NCBI RefSeq assembly: GCF_000499785.1
Contig: NZ_HG726026.1
Location: 147,282 to 211,281 of the forward strand
Source: Bacteroides neonati
Lineage (GTDB): Bacteria > Bacteroidota > Bacteroidia > Bacteroidales > Bacteroidaceae
Length of the DNA stretch: 64,000 nt
Reading direction: 5' to 3'
The translations under genes and the position numbers were made by a program. Positions 37,465 through 46,090 of this stretch are shown piece by piece; the stretch's first letter is position 1; every line of letters starts with the position of its first letter. Below the pieces are notes generated by a model, which was not told where the DNA came from, did no database searches, and saw only the letters and a program-made list of their open reading frames with translations.

Positions 37465-37596
37465 TTAAAACCTGCTTCTCGTTTGGCATTTGCCTGTATC
37501 ATTAAGATTTTTAATAGTCAAGTAGTAAGTGGAAGGTTCTTCTAAATTCTTATTGCTTGGCTATTTTGTTGTCATTAAACAAACTATTTTAAAATT

Positions 37597-38046
37597 ATGA
37601 TTCAACGAATTCAGACCGTTTACTTATTACTTGTTACTGCTTTGCTGATTGCAAGCATGTGTTTGCCGGTAGGCTATTTTATGGGTGCCGATGCAGCAGT
37701 GTATACGTTTAAACCATTGGGTGTGCAGGTGGGAGAGGTATTTAACTCCACTTGGGGTATGTTCGGTATCTTATTACTAAGCACTATCATTGCATTGGGT
37801 ACCATCTTTCTATTTAAAAACCGGATATTACAGATCCGTATGTCTATCTTCAATAGCATTCTGTTGGTTGGTTACTACTTGACATTCTTTGCATTCCTGT
37901 TTGTGTTGAAAGGTGATTTGAACGCTTCTTTTCGTTTGGAATGGTCATTGTGCTTGCCTTTGATCGCTATTATCCTGAATATATTGGCTATCCGTGCCAT
38001 TGGTCGGGATGAGGTAATGGTAAAAGCTGCCGATCGATTGAGATAA
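37597..38046 (+). CDS. DUF4293 membrane protein
   Basis: The 149-residue protein has four predicted membrane helices (about 8-28, 50-70, 78-105 and 115-135) and starts MIQRIQTVYLLL, the typical DUF4293 start. Function is unknown. It is a conserved neighbour of the bamD-omega genes in Bacteroidales. The 132-base gap before it contains nothing recognisable. Confidence 0.82.
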   Translation: MIQRIQTVYLLLVTALLIASMCLPVGYFMGADAAVYTFKPLGVQVGEVFNSTWGMFGILLLSTIIALGTIFLFKNRILQIRMSIFNSILLVGYYLTFFAFLFVLKGDLNASFRLEWSLCLPLIAIILNILAIRAIGRDEVMVKAADRLR

Positions 38047-38068
38047 AAACAGACCGTAAATAACGGCT

Positions 38069-38128
38069 AACTAAAAATGGTTACTGATAAACTCTCTGTA
38101 TGAGATGAATCAGTAACCATTTTTAGTT
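38069..38128. terminator. Bidirectional terminator
   Basis: Perfect 19-base arms (38069-38087 and 38110-38128) around a 22-base loop, with AAAAA/TTTTT inside the arms. It lies between convergent genes. Confidence 0.8.
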
Positions 38129-38152
38129 GGTATAGTCTCTATTAAGTAAGTC

Positions 38153-38842
38153 TTATTTCTTTATGTCGAACAGATAAGATATTTTTGCCGAGATAGTTGT
38201 ATGTGCCGAGCGTGAGAAGTAATCTTTCTTGGTACTGTTATAGAAATCCGCAAGTCCGAAATAATACCTTCCCTCCAATAGAAAATTGCCTGCTTTGGTT
38301 CTGATTTCGAGTCCGGCACCTCCCACAATTCCATAGTCAAACTTATTCTGAACACTTTTGTCGTACTGTTCTTGGTTTAGTTGTGTTTCGCTCCAGGTTC
38401 CCGATTTTTTTTCTTTCTCATTCAGCATAAAGCCTATTTGAGGACCCAGGTTTAAGAAGAACTGCGCACCACGATCTTTACCAAAGGCCAGGTGAGCGAG
38501 AAAGGGAATTTCCATGTAATTCATTTCCCGACTATACGCACGGTCGTCACCGGGTTGGTCGAACTTCTCGTCCCATCCTCGCTGGGCGTAGTTTAGCTCC
38601 ACTTGTACACCGCATATCATGGCAAAATATTTCTCGGAGATATAACGGGCTGTTAAACCACCCGTTATGCCCATTAAGCCATTCTGCTTGATGGTAGGCT
38701 GAAAGCTTACATTGCTGTAATTTGCCCCACCATTGATTCCTATGGCAAAGTTTTGACGAAGTTCGCCGATTTGCGCCGAAGCAGGAAGCCCGAAGGCGAG
38801 CAGCAATGCTGTTGTTGCTATAATTGATTTTACTGTTCTCAT
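38153..38842 (-). CDS. PorT-family outer-membrane beta-barrel protein
   Basis: The 229-residue protein has a signal peptide (ending ASAQ) and alternating strands of a small barrel: INGGANYSNVSF, GITGGLTARYI, YMEIPFLAHLAFG, GGAGLEIRTKAG. It matches the outer-membrane beta-barrel (PorT-like) family, whose role outside type IX secretion is unclear. It is six bases downstream of the LysM gene on the same strand and probably in its operon. Confidence 0.82.
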   Translation of the reverse strand: MRTVKSIIATTALLLAFGLPASAQIGELRQNFAIGINGGANYSNVSFQPTIKQNGLMGITGGLTARYISEKYFAMICGVQVELNYAQRGWDEKFDQPGDDRAYSREMNYMEIPFLAHLAFGKDRGAQFFLNLGPQIGFMLNEKEKKSGTWSETQLNQEQYDKSVQNKFDYGIVGGAGLEIRTKAGNFLLEGRYYFGLADFYNSTKKDYFSRSAHTTISAKISYLFDIKK

Positions 38843-38848
38843 CCTTCT

Positions 38849-40612
38849 TTATTCAAAGTCAAGTTTTACTAACTCAAAGTCCTTGGTGAAGCGCACGAAG
38901 AAAACCTTCTTATTGACAAATCCTCCCCAGTTGTTTACGCGTTGAAATTTAAATCCGGTCTGAATCGGAGTCAAGTCCATGCGTGGCAGGTTCTTTTCTA
39001 ATTCCGTGCCGTATCTCGACAATCCTTTTAGGAAGAAATAGCCCGTGTCGAATCCCAACATGCCGAATTTGGGGTATGAGTTGGCCATATCCTTACTGTA
39101 CCATTTGTGGTACGAATTGGTGAAGTTGATGGCTGCCGGCAGCAGGTTGTTGGTATAGAACGACGAATAGAAATACGTATCCAGTTCGAAGAAACTATTC
39201 AGGTGATCGCGTGTGTAGGTTTGCCATTCGGGATATCCGAACAAATGAATGTTTTCTGTCGGGTTGTCACGCACCAATAAGGTAAGCTGCGGCAAGATTT
39301 TAATCAAGGTGACGTTGCTGCCCGATGTCGGAATAAAGATATTCTCCTTATCGCTCCGCAAAGCCGCCTTCAATGCTTCTTGCGATGCACCTTCGGGTAG
39401 GGTTTTTACAGATACTCCTTTGCGGTTTAGCTCTTGCTTCAACCCTTTAATGAATTCATCTTTCTCTTTGTCGATGCTGGCCGACTCGAGTACAATGACA
39501 TTGGCATTCGGGAACTGGCGAAGGAAGTGTTCATATACCTCAGAGTACAGATAAGACTGCGGTGTGTTAATCTGATAAATGGATGCATTGTTAAATACCT
39601 CACTGTCTTTGGACGAGAAAGGAACCACCAGTCGGATGTCATTCTTCTTGGCAAATGCCGAGAGCGGTTTGATGTGTTGTTGGTAGAGCGGACCGAAAAT
39701 GATATCCATCTTCTTCATCTCCTCTTTGGCCAGAATGGGGGTGATAGAGGCGTTCTCACTGCCCGAATCGTATACGTGCAAGTCGATGGATACACCCGAT
39801 CTCTTCAGGCTGTCTAATGCGATCAGAAATCCTTCATAATATTCCGTCATGCGTTTATCGAGCGTGAAGGGCAGAATGATGGCTGCTTTAATGGTTGCTA
39901 TGTTTTTAGGTTGCTGTTTACTCTCCCGAAATAGTTCAGTATCGGTAGGAGGGGCAATGTTTTGATCGATTCCCTGTGCAGGTAGAGTATGTGTAGTTGG
40001 GTAGGGGATGCAAAGAAAGGTTCCTTTTTTCATTCCGTCGCGTAGCTCCGGGTTGGCTGCTTTTAGTTCCTCCTCGGTAATGCCGTATTCGCGGCTAACA
40101 CTGAAAATAGTTTCTTTTCGTTTCACTTTATGCATGTCCTTGCATCTTGATTTAACCGGACCTGCGGGTTCAGTGACAGTGCTGACCGTTGTTTGAGCAG
40201 CAGCAGGTGTAATGATGTCCTCGGTTGGAATACGAACAACTTGTCCTATACGAAAGTTTTCCGGACTCAATCCCGGGTTAGCGTCGCAAATGGCTTTGGC
40301 CGATATTTTATACCGGGTGGTTAATTTGTACAATGTTTCGCCCGGTTGTATGGTGTGAAAGGTCTCGTCTCTCTGTGTCTCTTTTTTCTGCGGAATACGA
40401 AGGGTTTGTCCGGCTACAATTTTCTCCTCGCATCCGGGGTTTAGTTTGATTATATCCGCCTGACTAACCTCATACATACTTGAAATAGAGTATAAGCTTT
40501 GTCCTTTTTCAATGGTGTGCAGGAAATAAGAGGAGGTCTCTTGTGCGAAAGCACCGACATAAGAGAAGCTTATGAAAAGCAGGAAAAAGAGTATTCTTCT
40601 GATTGGTTTCAT
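38849..40612 (-). CDS. LysM-repeat protein with periplasmic substrate-binding domain
   Basis: The 587-residue secreted protein has a signal peptide (ending AFAQ) and three LysM repeats at about 30-75, 85-130 and 160-205, each with the form HTI/HKV...GQTLRIP. After a short linker comes a type 1 periplasmic-binding fold (about 240-580; AAIILPFTLDKRMTEYYEGF, IIFGPLYQQHIKPL). LysM binds peptidoglycan, so the protein is probably wall-anchored in the periplasm. A ligand is not evident. The binding domain resembles amino-acid receptor proteins such as LpoA-like folds. Confidence 0.85.
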   Translation of the reverse strand: MKPIRRILFFLLFISFSYVGAFAQETSSYFLHTIEKGQSLYSISSMYEVSQADIIKLNPGCEEKIVAGQTLRIPQKKETQRDETFHTIQPGETLYKLTTRYKISAKAICDANPGLSPENFRIGQVVRIPTEDIITPAAAQTTVSTVTEPAGPVKSRCKDMHKVKRKETIFSVSREYGITEEELKAANPELRDGMKKGTFLCIPYPTTHTLPAQGIDQNIAPPTDTELFRESKQQPKNIATIKAAIILPFTLDKRMTEYYEGFLIALDSLKRSGVSIDLHVYDSGSENASITPILAKEEMKKMDIIFGPLYQQHIKPLSAFAKKNDIRLVVPFSSKDSEVFNNASIYQINTPQSYLYSEVYEHFLRQFPNANVIVLESASIDKEKDEFIKGLKQELNRKGVSVKTLPEGASQEALKAALRSDKENIFIPTSGSNVTLIKILPQLTLLVRDNPTENIHLFGYPEWQTYTRDHLNSFFELDTYFYSSFYTNNLLPAAINFTNSYHKWYSKDMANSYPKFGMLGFDTGYFFLKGLSRYGTELEKNLPRMDLTPIQTGFKFQRVNNWGGFVNKKVFFVRFTKDFELVKLDFE

Positions 40613-40739
40613 TAAATTATAAGCTATTGGTTCGTGAAATGAAGCAACAAAGGTACGAAAAACGACCTATATCTACATAATAATTGAGTTAAGAAAATAA
40701 TATTGTAGTTTTTTAGAAGTTTATTTCGATGGGAAACAT

Positions 40740-40747
40740 TAATTTTG
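40740..40747 (+). promoter_or_regulatory. Promoter -7 box for uvrA
   Basis: TAATTTTG matches TAnnTTTG exactly, 37 bases before the uvrA ATG at 40785. Confidence 0.55.
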
Positions 40748-40784
40748 CGATCATTAGTGTATTACTTTTGATTGAGATAAGCAT

Positions 40785-43610
40785 ATGCAGGAAACAGAAT
40801 ATATAAATGTGTACGGTGCGCGCGTACACAACTTGAAAGATATTGATGCTGAAATACCCCGTGGAAGTCTTACGGTCATTACCGGACTTAGTGGGAGCGG
40901 AAAGTCTTCACTCGCGTTTGATACTATCTTTGCCGAAGGCCAACGGCGCTATATTGAAACCTTCTCGGCCTATGCCCGCAACTTCTTGGGCAACCTCGAG
41001 CGCCCCGATGTCGATAAAATAACCGGGTTGAGTCCGGTCATCTCTATTGAACAGAAAACGACGAATAAAAACCCCCGTTCGACGGTAGGAACCACTACCG
41101 AAATATACGATTACCTGCGCCTGTTGTACGCTCGTGCAGGCGAAGCCTATTCGTATCTGTCGGGTGCAAAGATGGTCAAGTATACCGAAGAACAAATTCT
41201 TGATCTTATTCTTAAAGATTATAAAGGACGGAAGATCTATTTGCTAGCCCCCTTGGTGCGTGCCCGTAAAGGACATTACAAAGAACTCTTCGAGCAAGTG
41301 CGCAAGAAGGGATACCTTCATGTGCGCATTGATGGTGAGGTACGTGAAATTACGCACGGCATGAAGCTGGATCGCTATAAGAACCACGACATTGAAGTAG
41401 TGATTGACAAACTGATCGTAGAAGATAAAGACGATAAGCGTTTAAAGCAAAGTGTAGCTACTGCCATGCGTCAGGGAGACGGCCTGCTGATGATTCTCGA
41501 TGCTCAAACAGAAAGTATCCGTCATTACAGCAAGCGGTTGATGTGTCCCGTAACCGGATTGTCTTATCGGGAGCCTGCCCCTCACAATTTCTCTTTTAAC
41601 TCGCCACAGGGCGCTTGCCCTAAGTGTAAGGGGCTCGGTGTGGTCAATCAGATCGATGTCGATAAGGTGATTCCCGACCGTGAACTATCGGTGTACGAAG
41701 GTGCCATAGCTCCTTTGGGAAAGTATAAAAACACGATGATATTCTGGCAGATAGCGGCATTGCTCGATAAATACGAAGCAACACTAAAGACTCCTGTCAT
41801 GGAGTTGCCGGATGATGCCATTGACGAAATACTGAATGGATCGGATGAGCGCATCAAGATTAAAAGCTCGCTGATCGGAACCTCTTCCGATTATTTTGTA
41901 ACTTACGAAGGAGTGGTGAAATACATTCAGATGCTACAAGAAAAAGATGCATCGGCCACTGCCCAAAAGTGGGCGGAGCAATTTGCAAAAACCACTGTTT
42001 GCCCCGAGTGTAAAGGAGCCAAGCTAAATAAAGAAGCCTTGTATTTTCGCATCCACGATAAGAATATCAGCGAGCTATCGGGCATGGATATCAACGAACT
42101 CTATGATTGGCTGCAAAACGTAGATCAATACCTGAGTGAGAAACAGCAAAAGATAGCCGTCGAGATATTGAAGGAGATCCGCACCCGTCTTAAATTCCTC
42201 CTCGATGTAGGGTTGGAGTATCTATCGCTCAGTCGTAGTTCCGTGAGCCTTTCGGGAGGCGAGAGCCAGCGCATTCGTTTGGCTACGCAAATCGGCTCTC
42301 AGCTGGTGAATGTGCTCTATATTCTCGACGAGCCCAGTATCGGGCTTCATCAACGGGACAACCTTCGTTTGATTCATTCATTGAAAGAACTGCGCGATAT
42401 GGGCAATTCGGTCATTGTGGTAGAGCACGATAAAGACATGATGATGGCATCGGACTATATCATCGACATGGGCCCCAAAGCAGGACGTTTGGGTGGTGAG
42501 GTTGTTTTTTCGGGAACTCCCCAGCAGATGTTGCTGACAAGTACACTTACCTCGCAATATCTTAACGGAGAAAAACAGATTGAAGTACCCGAAAAGCGCA
42601 GACCCGGCAACGGCAAGTCGTTGTGGCTGCGCGGTGCCAAAGGCAACAACCTGAAGAATGTGGATGTGGAGTTTCCCTTGGGAAAACTCATCTGTGTAAC
42701 CGGTGTATCGGGTAGTGGCAAATCGACACTGATTAACGAAACGCTGCATCCTATTCTTTCGCAGACCTTCTACCGGTCGCTTCAGGAACCATTGGAGTAC
42801 GATTCGCTCGAAGGAGTCGAATACATCGATAAAGTAGTAGATGTCGATCAATCGCCTTTAGGCCGTACCCCCCGTTCCAATCCGGCTACCTATACAGGTG
42901 TGTTTTCTGATATTCGCAGCCTGTTTGTAGGGCTGCCCGAGGCCAAAATACGTGGCTATAAACCCGGCCGTTTCTCGTTCAATGTTACCGGTGGCCGCTG
43001 CGAAGCATGTTCGGGCAATGGGTATAAGACGATTGAGATGAACTTCCTGCCCGACGTATACGTGCCCTGCGAAGTCTGTCACGGCAAACGCTACAACCGC
43101 GAAACACTCGAAGTACGCTTCAAAGGAAAATCCATAGCCGATGTGTTGGATATGACGATTAACCGTGCTGTCGAATTCTTCGAAAATGTACCGCAGATAT
43201 TGAATAAGATCAAGATGATTCAAGACGTGGGCTTGGGATATATCAAGCTCGGACAATCCTCAACTACCCTTTCGGGAGGAGAGAGTCAGCGAGTGAAGCT
43301 GGCTACCGAACTATCCAAACGTGATACGGGCAAAACACTCTATATACTCGATGAACCCACGACCGGGCTTCATTTTGAAGACATCCGCGTGTTGATGGGC
43401 GTACTCAATCGATTGGTCGATAAAGGAAATACCGTGATTGTCATTGAACACAATCTGGATGTCATTAAGATGGCCGATTACATCATCGATATGGGTCCCG
43501 ACGGAGGTAAGGGCGGAGGAGAGCTACTTGGTTTCGGTACCCCCGAAGAGGTTGCTCAAAGTAACAAGGGCTATACCGCTCGATTTTTACGCGAAGAATT
43601 AGGTATGTAA
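40785..43610 (+). CDS. uvrA: UvrABC excinuclease subunit A
   Basis: The 941-residue protein has two ABC ATPase modules: Walker A GLSGSGKSS near 31 and GVSGSGKST near 645, with ABC signatures LSGGESQRI and LSGGESQRV. Zinc-finger cysteines lie in the first insertion (CPKCKG) and in CEACSGNGYKT...CEVCHGKR. UvrA dimers detect helix-distorting lesions and load UvrB. The length is normal. ybaK follows six bases after the stop. Confidence 0.98.
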   Translation: MQETEYINVYGARVHNLKDIDAEIPRGSLTVITGLSGSGKSSLAFDTIFAEGQRRYIETFSAYARNFLGNLERPDVDKITGLSPVISIEQKTTNKNPRSTVGTTTEIYDYLRLLYARAGEAYSYLSGAKMVKYTEEQILDLILKDYKGRKIYLLAPLVRARKGHYKELFEQVRKKGYLHVRIDGEVREITHGMKLDRYKNHDIEVVIDKLIVEDKDDKRLKQSVATAMRQGDGLLMILDAQTESIRHYSKRLMCPVTGLSYREPAPHNFSFNSPQGACPKCKGLGVVNQIDVDKVIPDRELSVYEGAIAPLGKYKNTMIFWQIAALLDKYEATLKTPVMELPDDAIDEILNGSDERIKIKSSLIGTSSDYFVTYEGVVKYIQMLQEKDASATAQKWAEQFAKTTVCPECKGAKLNKEALYFRIHDKNISELSGMDINELYDWLQNVDQYLSEKQQKIAVEILKEIRTRLKFLLDVGLEYLSLSRSSVSLSGGESQRIRLATQIGSQLVNVLYILDEPSIGLHQRDNLRLIHSLKELRDMGNSVIVVEHDKDMMMASDYIIDMGPKAGRLGGEVVFSGTPQQMLLTSTLTSQYLNGEKQIEVPEKRRPGNGKSLWLRGAKGNNLKNVDVEFPLGKLICVTGVSGSGKSTLINETLHPILSQTFYRSLQEPLEYDSLEGVEYIDKVVDVDQSPLGRTPRSNPATYTGVFSDIRSLFVGLPEAKIRGYKPGRFSFNVTGGRCEACSGNGYKTIEMNFLPDVYVPCEVCHGKRYNRETLEVRFKGKSIADVLDMTINRAVEFFENVPQILNKIKMIQDVGLGYIKLGQSSTTLSGGESQRVKLATELSKRDTGKTLYILDEPTTGLHFEDIRVLMGVLNRLVDKGNTVIVIEHNLDVIKMADYIIDMGPDGGKGGGELLGFGTPEEVAQSNKGYTARFLREELGM

Positions 43611-43616
43611 AATGCT

Positions 43617-44096
43617 ATGAAGATAAATAAAACAAACGCAGCAAGGCTGCTCGATAAAGCTAAAATTCGCTACGAATTGATCCCCTATGAAGTGGACGAG
43701 GCAGATTTAAGTGCCGTTCATGTGGCTGCCGATTTAGGAGAAAATGTTGAACAGGTTTTTAAGACCTTGGTGCTTCAAGGTGATAAAACGGGATACTTTG
43801 TCTGTATCATCCCCGGAGATAAGGAACTCAACTTGAAACTGGCGGCAAAAGTATCCGGGAATAAGAGTTGTGACCTTATTCCGATGAAAGAATTACTGCC
43901 TCTTACCGGTTATATCCGCGGGGCTTGCTCACCCCTCGGAATGAAGAAACATTTTCCTACTTATATACACGAAACCTGCCTTCTTTTTCCTTTTATTTTC
44001 GTGAGTGCCGGACAACGCGGACTGCAAATAAAAGTGGCACCTGAAGCGTTAATTCGCGAAATTCGAGGCGAAGTTTGTTGCTTATTTGTTGACTAA
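43617..44096 (+). CDS. ybaK: Cys-tRNA(Pro)/Cys-tRNA(Cys) deacylase (YbaK/EbsC)
   Basis: The 159-residue protein has the YbaK fold: the N-terminal motif NAARLLDKAKIRYELIPYEV, the catalytic-site region VFKTLVLQGDKTGYFVCIIPGD, and YIRGACSPLGMKKHFP. The family hydrolyses mischarged Cys-tRNA(Pro). The window also has an AlaX-like protein, so two trans-editing factors are encoded here. It follows uvrA closely and probably shares its transcript. Confidence 0.93.
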   Translation: MKINKTNAARLLDKAKIRYELIPYEVDEADLSAVHVAADLGENVEQVFKTLVLQGDKTGYFVCIIPGDKELNLKLAAKVSGNKSCDLIPMKELLPLTGYIRGACSPLGMKKHFPTYIHETCLLFPFIFVSAGQRGLQIKVAPEALIREIRGEVCCLFVD

Positions 44097-44118
44097 TTCA
44101 AGAAAATGCATATATTTG
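44088..44118 (+). promoter_or_regulatory. Promoter of the POT transporter gene
   Basis: GTTG (44088-44091, overlapping an upstream TTTG), a 19-base spacer, then TATATTTG (44111-44118). It overlaps the end of ybaK and precedes the ATG at 44161 by 42 bases. Confidence 0.6.
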
Positions 44119-44160
44119 CAAATAAAATAATATTTTAGTAATAATCTAATATCCAAAATT

Positions 44161-45822
44161 ATGTTTGAAGGACAGCCCAAGGGCTTGTATGCTTTGGCAC
44201 TTGCCAACACAGGTGAGCGGTTTGGTTACTACACCATGCTTGCTATCTTTACTCTCTTTTTACAGGCGAAATTCGGCTATACTGCTGTAGAAACTTCTAC
44301 TATCTTCGGTGGTTTTCTAGGTCTCGTTTATTTCATGCCTTTAGTCGGTGGTATCTTGGCCGACAAAAAAGGATACGGCAAAATGGTAACAACCGGTATC
44401 GTTTGTATGTTCATCGGTTATGTTTTGTTGGCTATTCCCACTTCCTCTGCAAGCGGCAAACCGTTAATGTTCGGTGCTTTGTTTTTGATTGCTTGCGGAA
44501 CCGGTTTATTTAAGGGTAACCTCCAGGTGATGGTCGGTAATCTGTACGATTCGCCCGAGTACAGCTCAAAACGAGACAGAGCTTTCAGTTTGTTTTACAT
44601 GGCTATCAACGTAGGTGCTCTATTTGCTCCCACAGCTGCAACCAAGGTAACGAATTATGTATTGGGGCATGCCAACTTCTCATATAACTCTCAGATTCCT
44701 TCGTTGGCGCACCAATTTTTGAATGGTACTATTACTCCCGAAGGTAGTGCTACATTGGCCGGTCTTCAAAGCGCACAAAACTTTGTAGGCGACACCGCCA
44801 CCTTCTGTAACGTATATATCGAGAAGTTGTCTGAGGCTTACAACTATGGTTTTGCCGTAGCTTGTATCTCGTTGGTCGCTTCTATGGCTATTTACTTAAT
44901 TTGTCGTCCCATGTTCAAGCATGCCGACTATAACTCTAAACAACAAGCTGCCGTAAGCGGTCATACAGGTCCGGAATTGAGCAAAGCAGAAACCAAACAA
45001 CGTATTATTGCTCTTCTGTTAGTGTTTGCTGTAGTTATCTTCTTCTGGATGGCTTTCCATCAGAATGGACTGACAATGACTTTCTTTGCCCGCGATTATA
45101 CGGTTAAGTCTGTGACCGGTATCGACCGTATCGGATTCGATGTGTGGAACCTGGTTCTGGTTATCATTGCTGTTTATGGTGGCTTCTCTCTGTTTCAATC
45201 TAAGACAGGTAAAGGCAAAGTGATTTCGGCTGTTGTTATACTTGCATCTCTGGCCGTTTTACTTTGGAGCTATTCTACTATGACTCCTGTTGTAGAGATC
45301 CTTCCACAAATTTTCCAACAGTTTAATCCGTTCTTTGTAGTCGCGTTGACTCCGGTTTCTCTGACCGTGTTTGGTTATTTGGCCAATAAGAAGAAAGAAC
45401 CTTCGGCTCCTCGTAAGATTGGTATCGGTATGTTGATTGCTGCTTGCGGTTTTATGATTCTGGCATTCGGCTCGTTTGGCTTACCAACCCCATCTACTGT
45501 GGAAACTTCGGGTATCGATCCAACTCAATTGGTTTCGACTAATTGGTTGATCTCAACTTATCTGGTGTTGACTTTTGCCGAACTGTTCCTCTCGCCGATG
45601 GGTATCTCGTTCGTATCGAAAGTGGCACCTCCTAAATATAAAGGTATGATGATGGGGGGATGGTTTGTGGCAACAGCTATCGGTAACTCTATGACTGCTA
45701 TCATTGGCTACCTGTGGGGTGGCATGCAACTGTGGTTGGTATGGAGTGTATTGATCGTACTTTGTTTGCTGTCGGCACTATTCATTTTCTCAATCATGAA
45801 GAAATTGGAAAAGGTAGCATAA
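44161..45822 (+). CDS. Proton-dependent oligopeptide transporter (POT/PTR family MFS)
   Basis: The 553-residue protein has at least twelve predicted membrane helices and the POT motif ALANTGERFGYYTMLAIF (residues ~11-28), which carries the ExxER-like proton-coupling site in modified form. It also has KGNLQVMVGNLY and AELFLSPMGISFVSKVAPPK. It imports di- and tripeptides with protons. The gene has its own promoter, and an unusual three-part repeat lies in the gap after it. Confidence 0.92.
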   Translation: MFEGQPKGLYALALANTGERFGYYTMLAIFTLFLQAKFGYTAVETSTIFGGFLGLVYFMPLVGGILADKKGYGKMVTTGIVCMFIGYVLLAIPTSSASGKPLMFGALFLIACGTGLFKGNLQVMVGNLYDSPEYSSKRDRAFSLFYMAINVGALFAPTAATKVTNYVLGHANFSYNSQIPSLAHQFLNGTITPEGSATLAGLQSAQNFVGDTATFCNVYIEKLSEAYNYGFAVACISLVASMAIYLICRPMFKHADYNSKQQAAVSGHTGPELSKAETKQRIIALLLVFAVVIFFWMAFHQNGLTMTFFARDYTVKSVTGIDRIGFDVWNLVLVIIAVYGGFSLFQSKTGKGKVISAVVILASLAVLLWSYSTMTPVVEILPQIFQQFNPFFVVALTPVSLTVFGYLANKKKEPSAPRKIGIGMLIAACGFMILAFGSFGLPTPSTVETSGIDPTQLVSTNWLISTYLVLTFAELFLSPMGISFVSKVAPPKYKGMMMGGWFVATAIGNSMTAIIGYLWGGMQLWLVWSVLIVLCLLSALFIFSIMKKLEKVA

Positions 45823-45873
45823 CAACTACCTGAATCCTTCTGTTTAAGAAACCTTTTTCCCGGTTTCTAAGAG

Positions 45874-45953
45874 TACGTACTTAACAGTGTGTTAATATAC
45901 TAATTAACCATCTGTTAAGTACGTATTCTTGTATGCAAAGAATACGTACTTAA
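45874..45953. repeat. Three-copy inverted repeat able to form alternative hairpins
   Basis: TACGTACTTAACAG (45874-45887) is perfectly complementary to 45912-45925. The overlapping segment 45915-45930 is perfectly complementary over 16 bases to 45938-45953 with a seven-base loop. The middle copy can therefore pair with either flank but not both. It lies after the POT gene and before the promoter at 46039. Confidence 0.65.
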
Positions 45954-46038
45954 TGAGTGCTCTTTGTCAAAGGAGAAAAGAAATGTTAAATCTTTAACTA
46001 TTAAGGTTTCTCCGAAGATTATTTTTTAAAAGAAATAT

Positions 46039-46046
46039 TATCTTTG
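46039..46046 (+). promoter_or_regulatory. Promoter -7 box for the TPR regulator gene
   Basis: TATCTTTG, an exact TAnnTTTG match, 44 bases before the start at 46091. Confidence 0.5.
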
Positions 46047-46090
46047 TTGCTAGCGAATATTCTATTTATATAGAACTCAAATCTCTTTTA

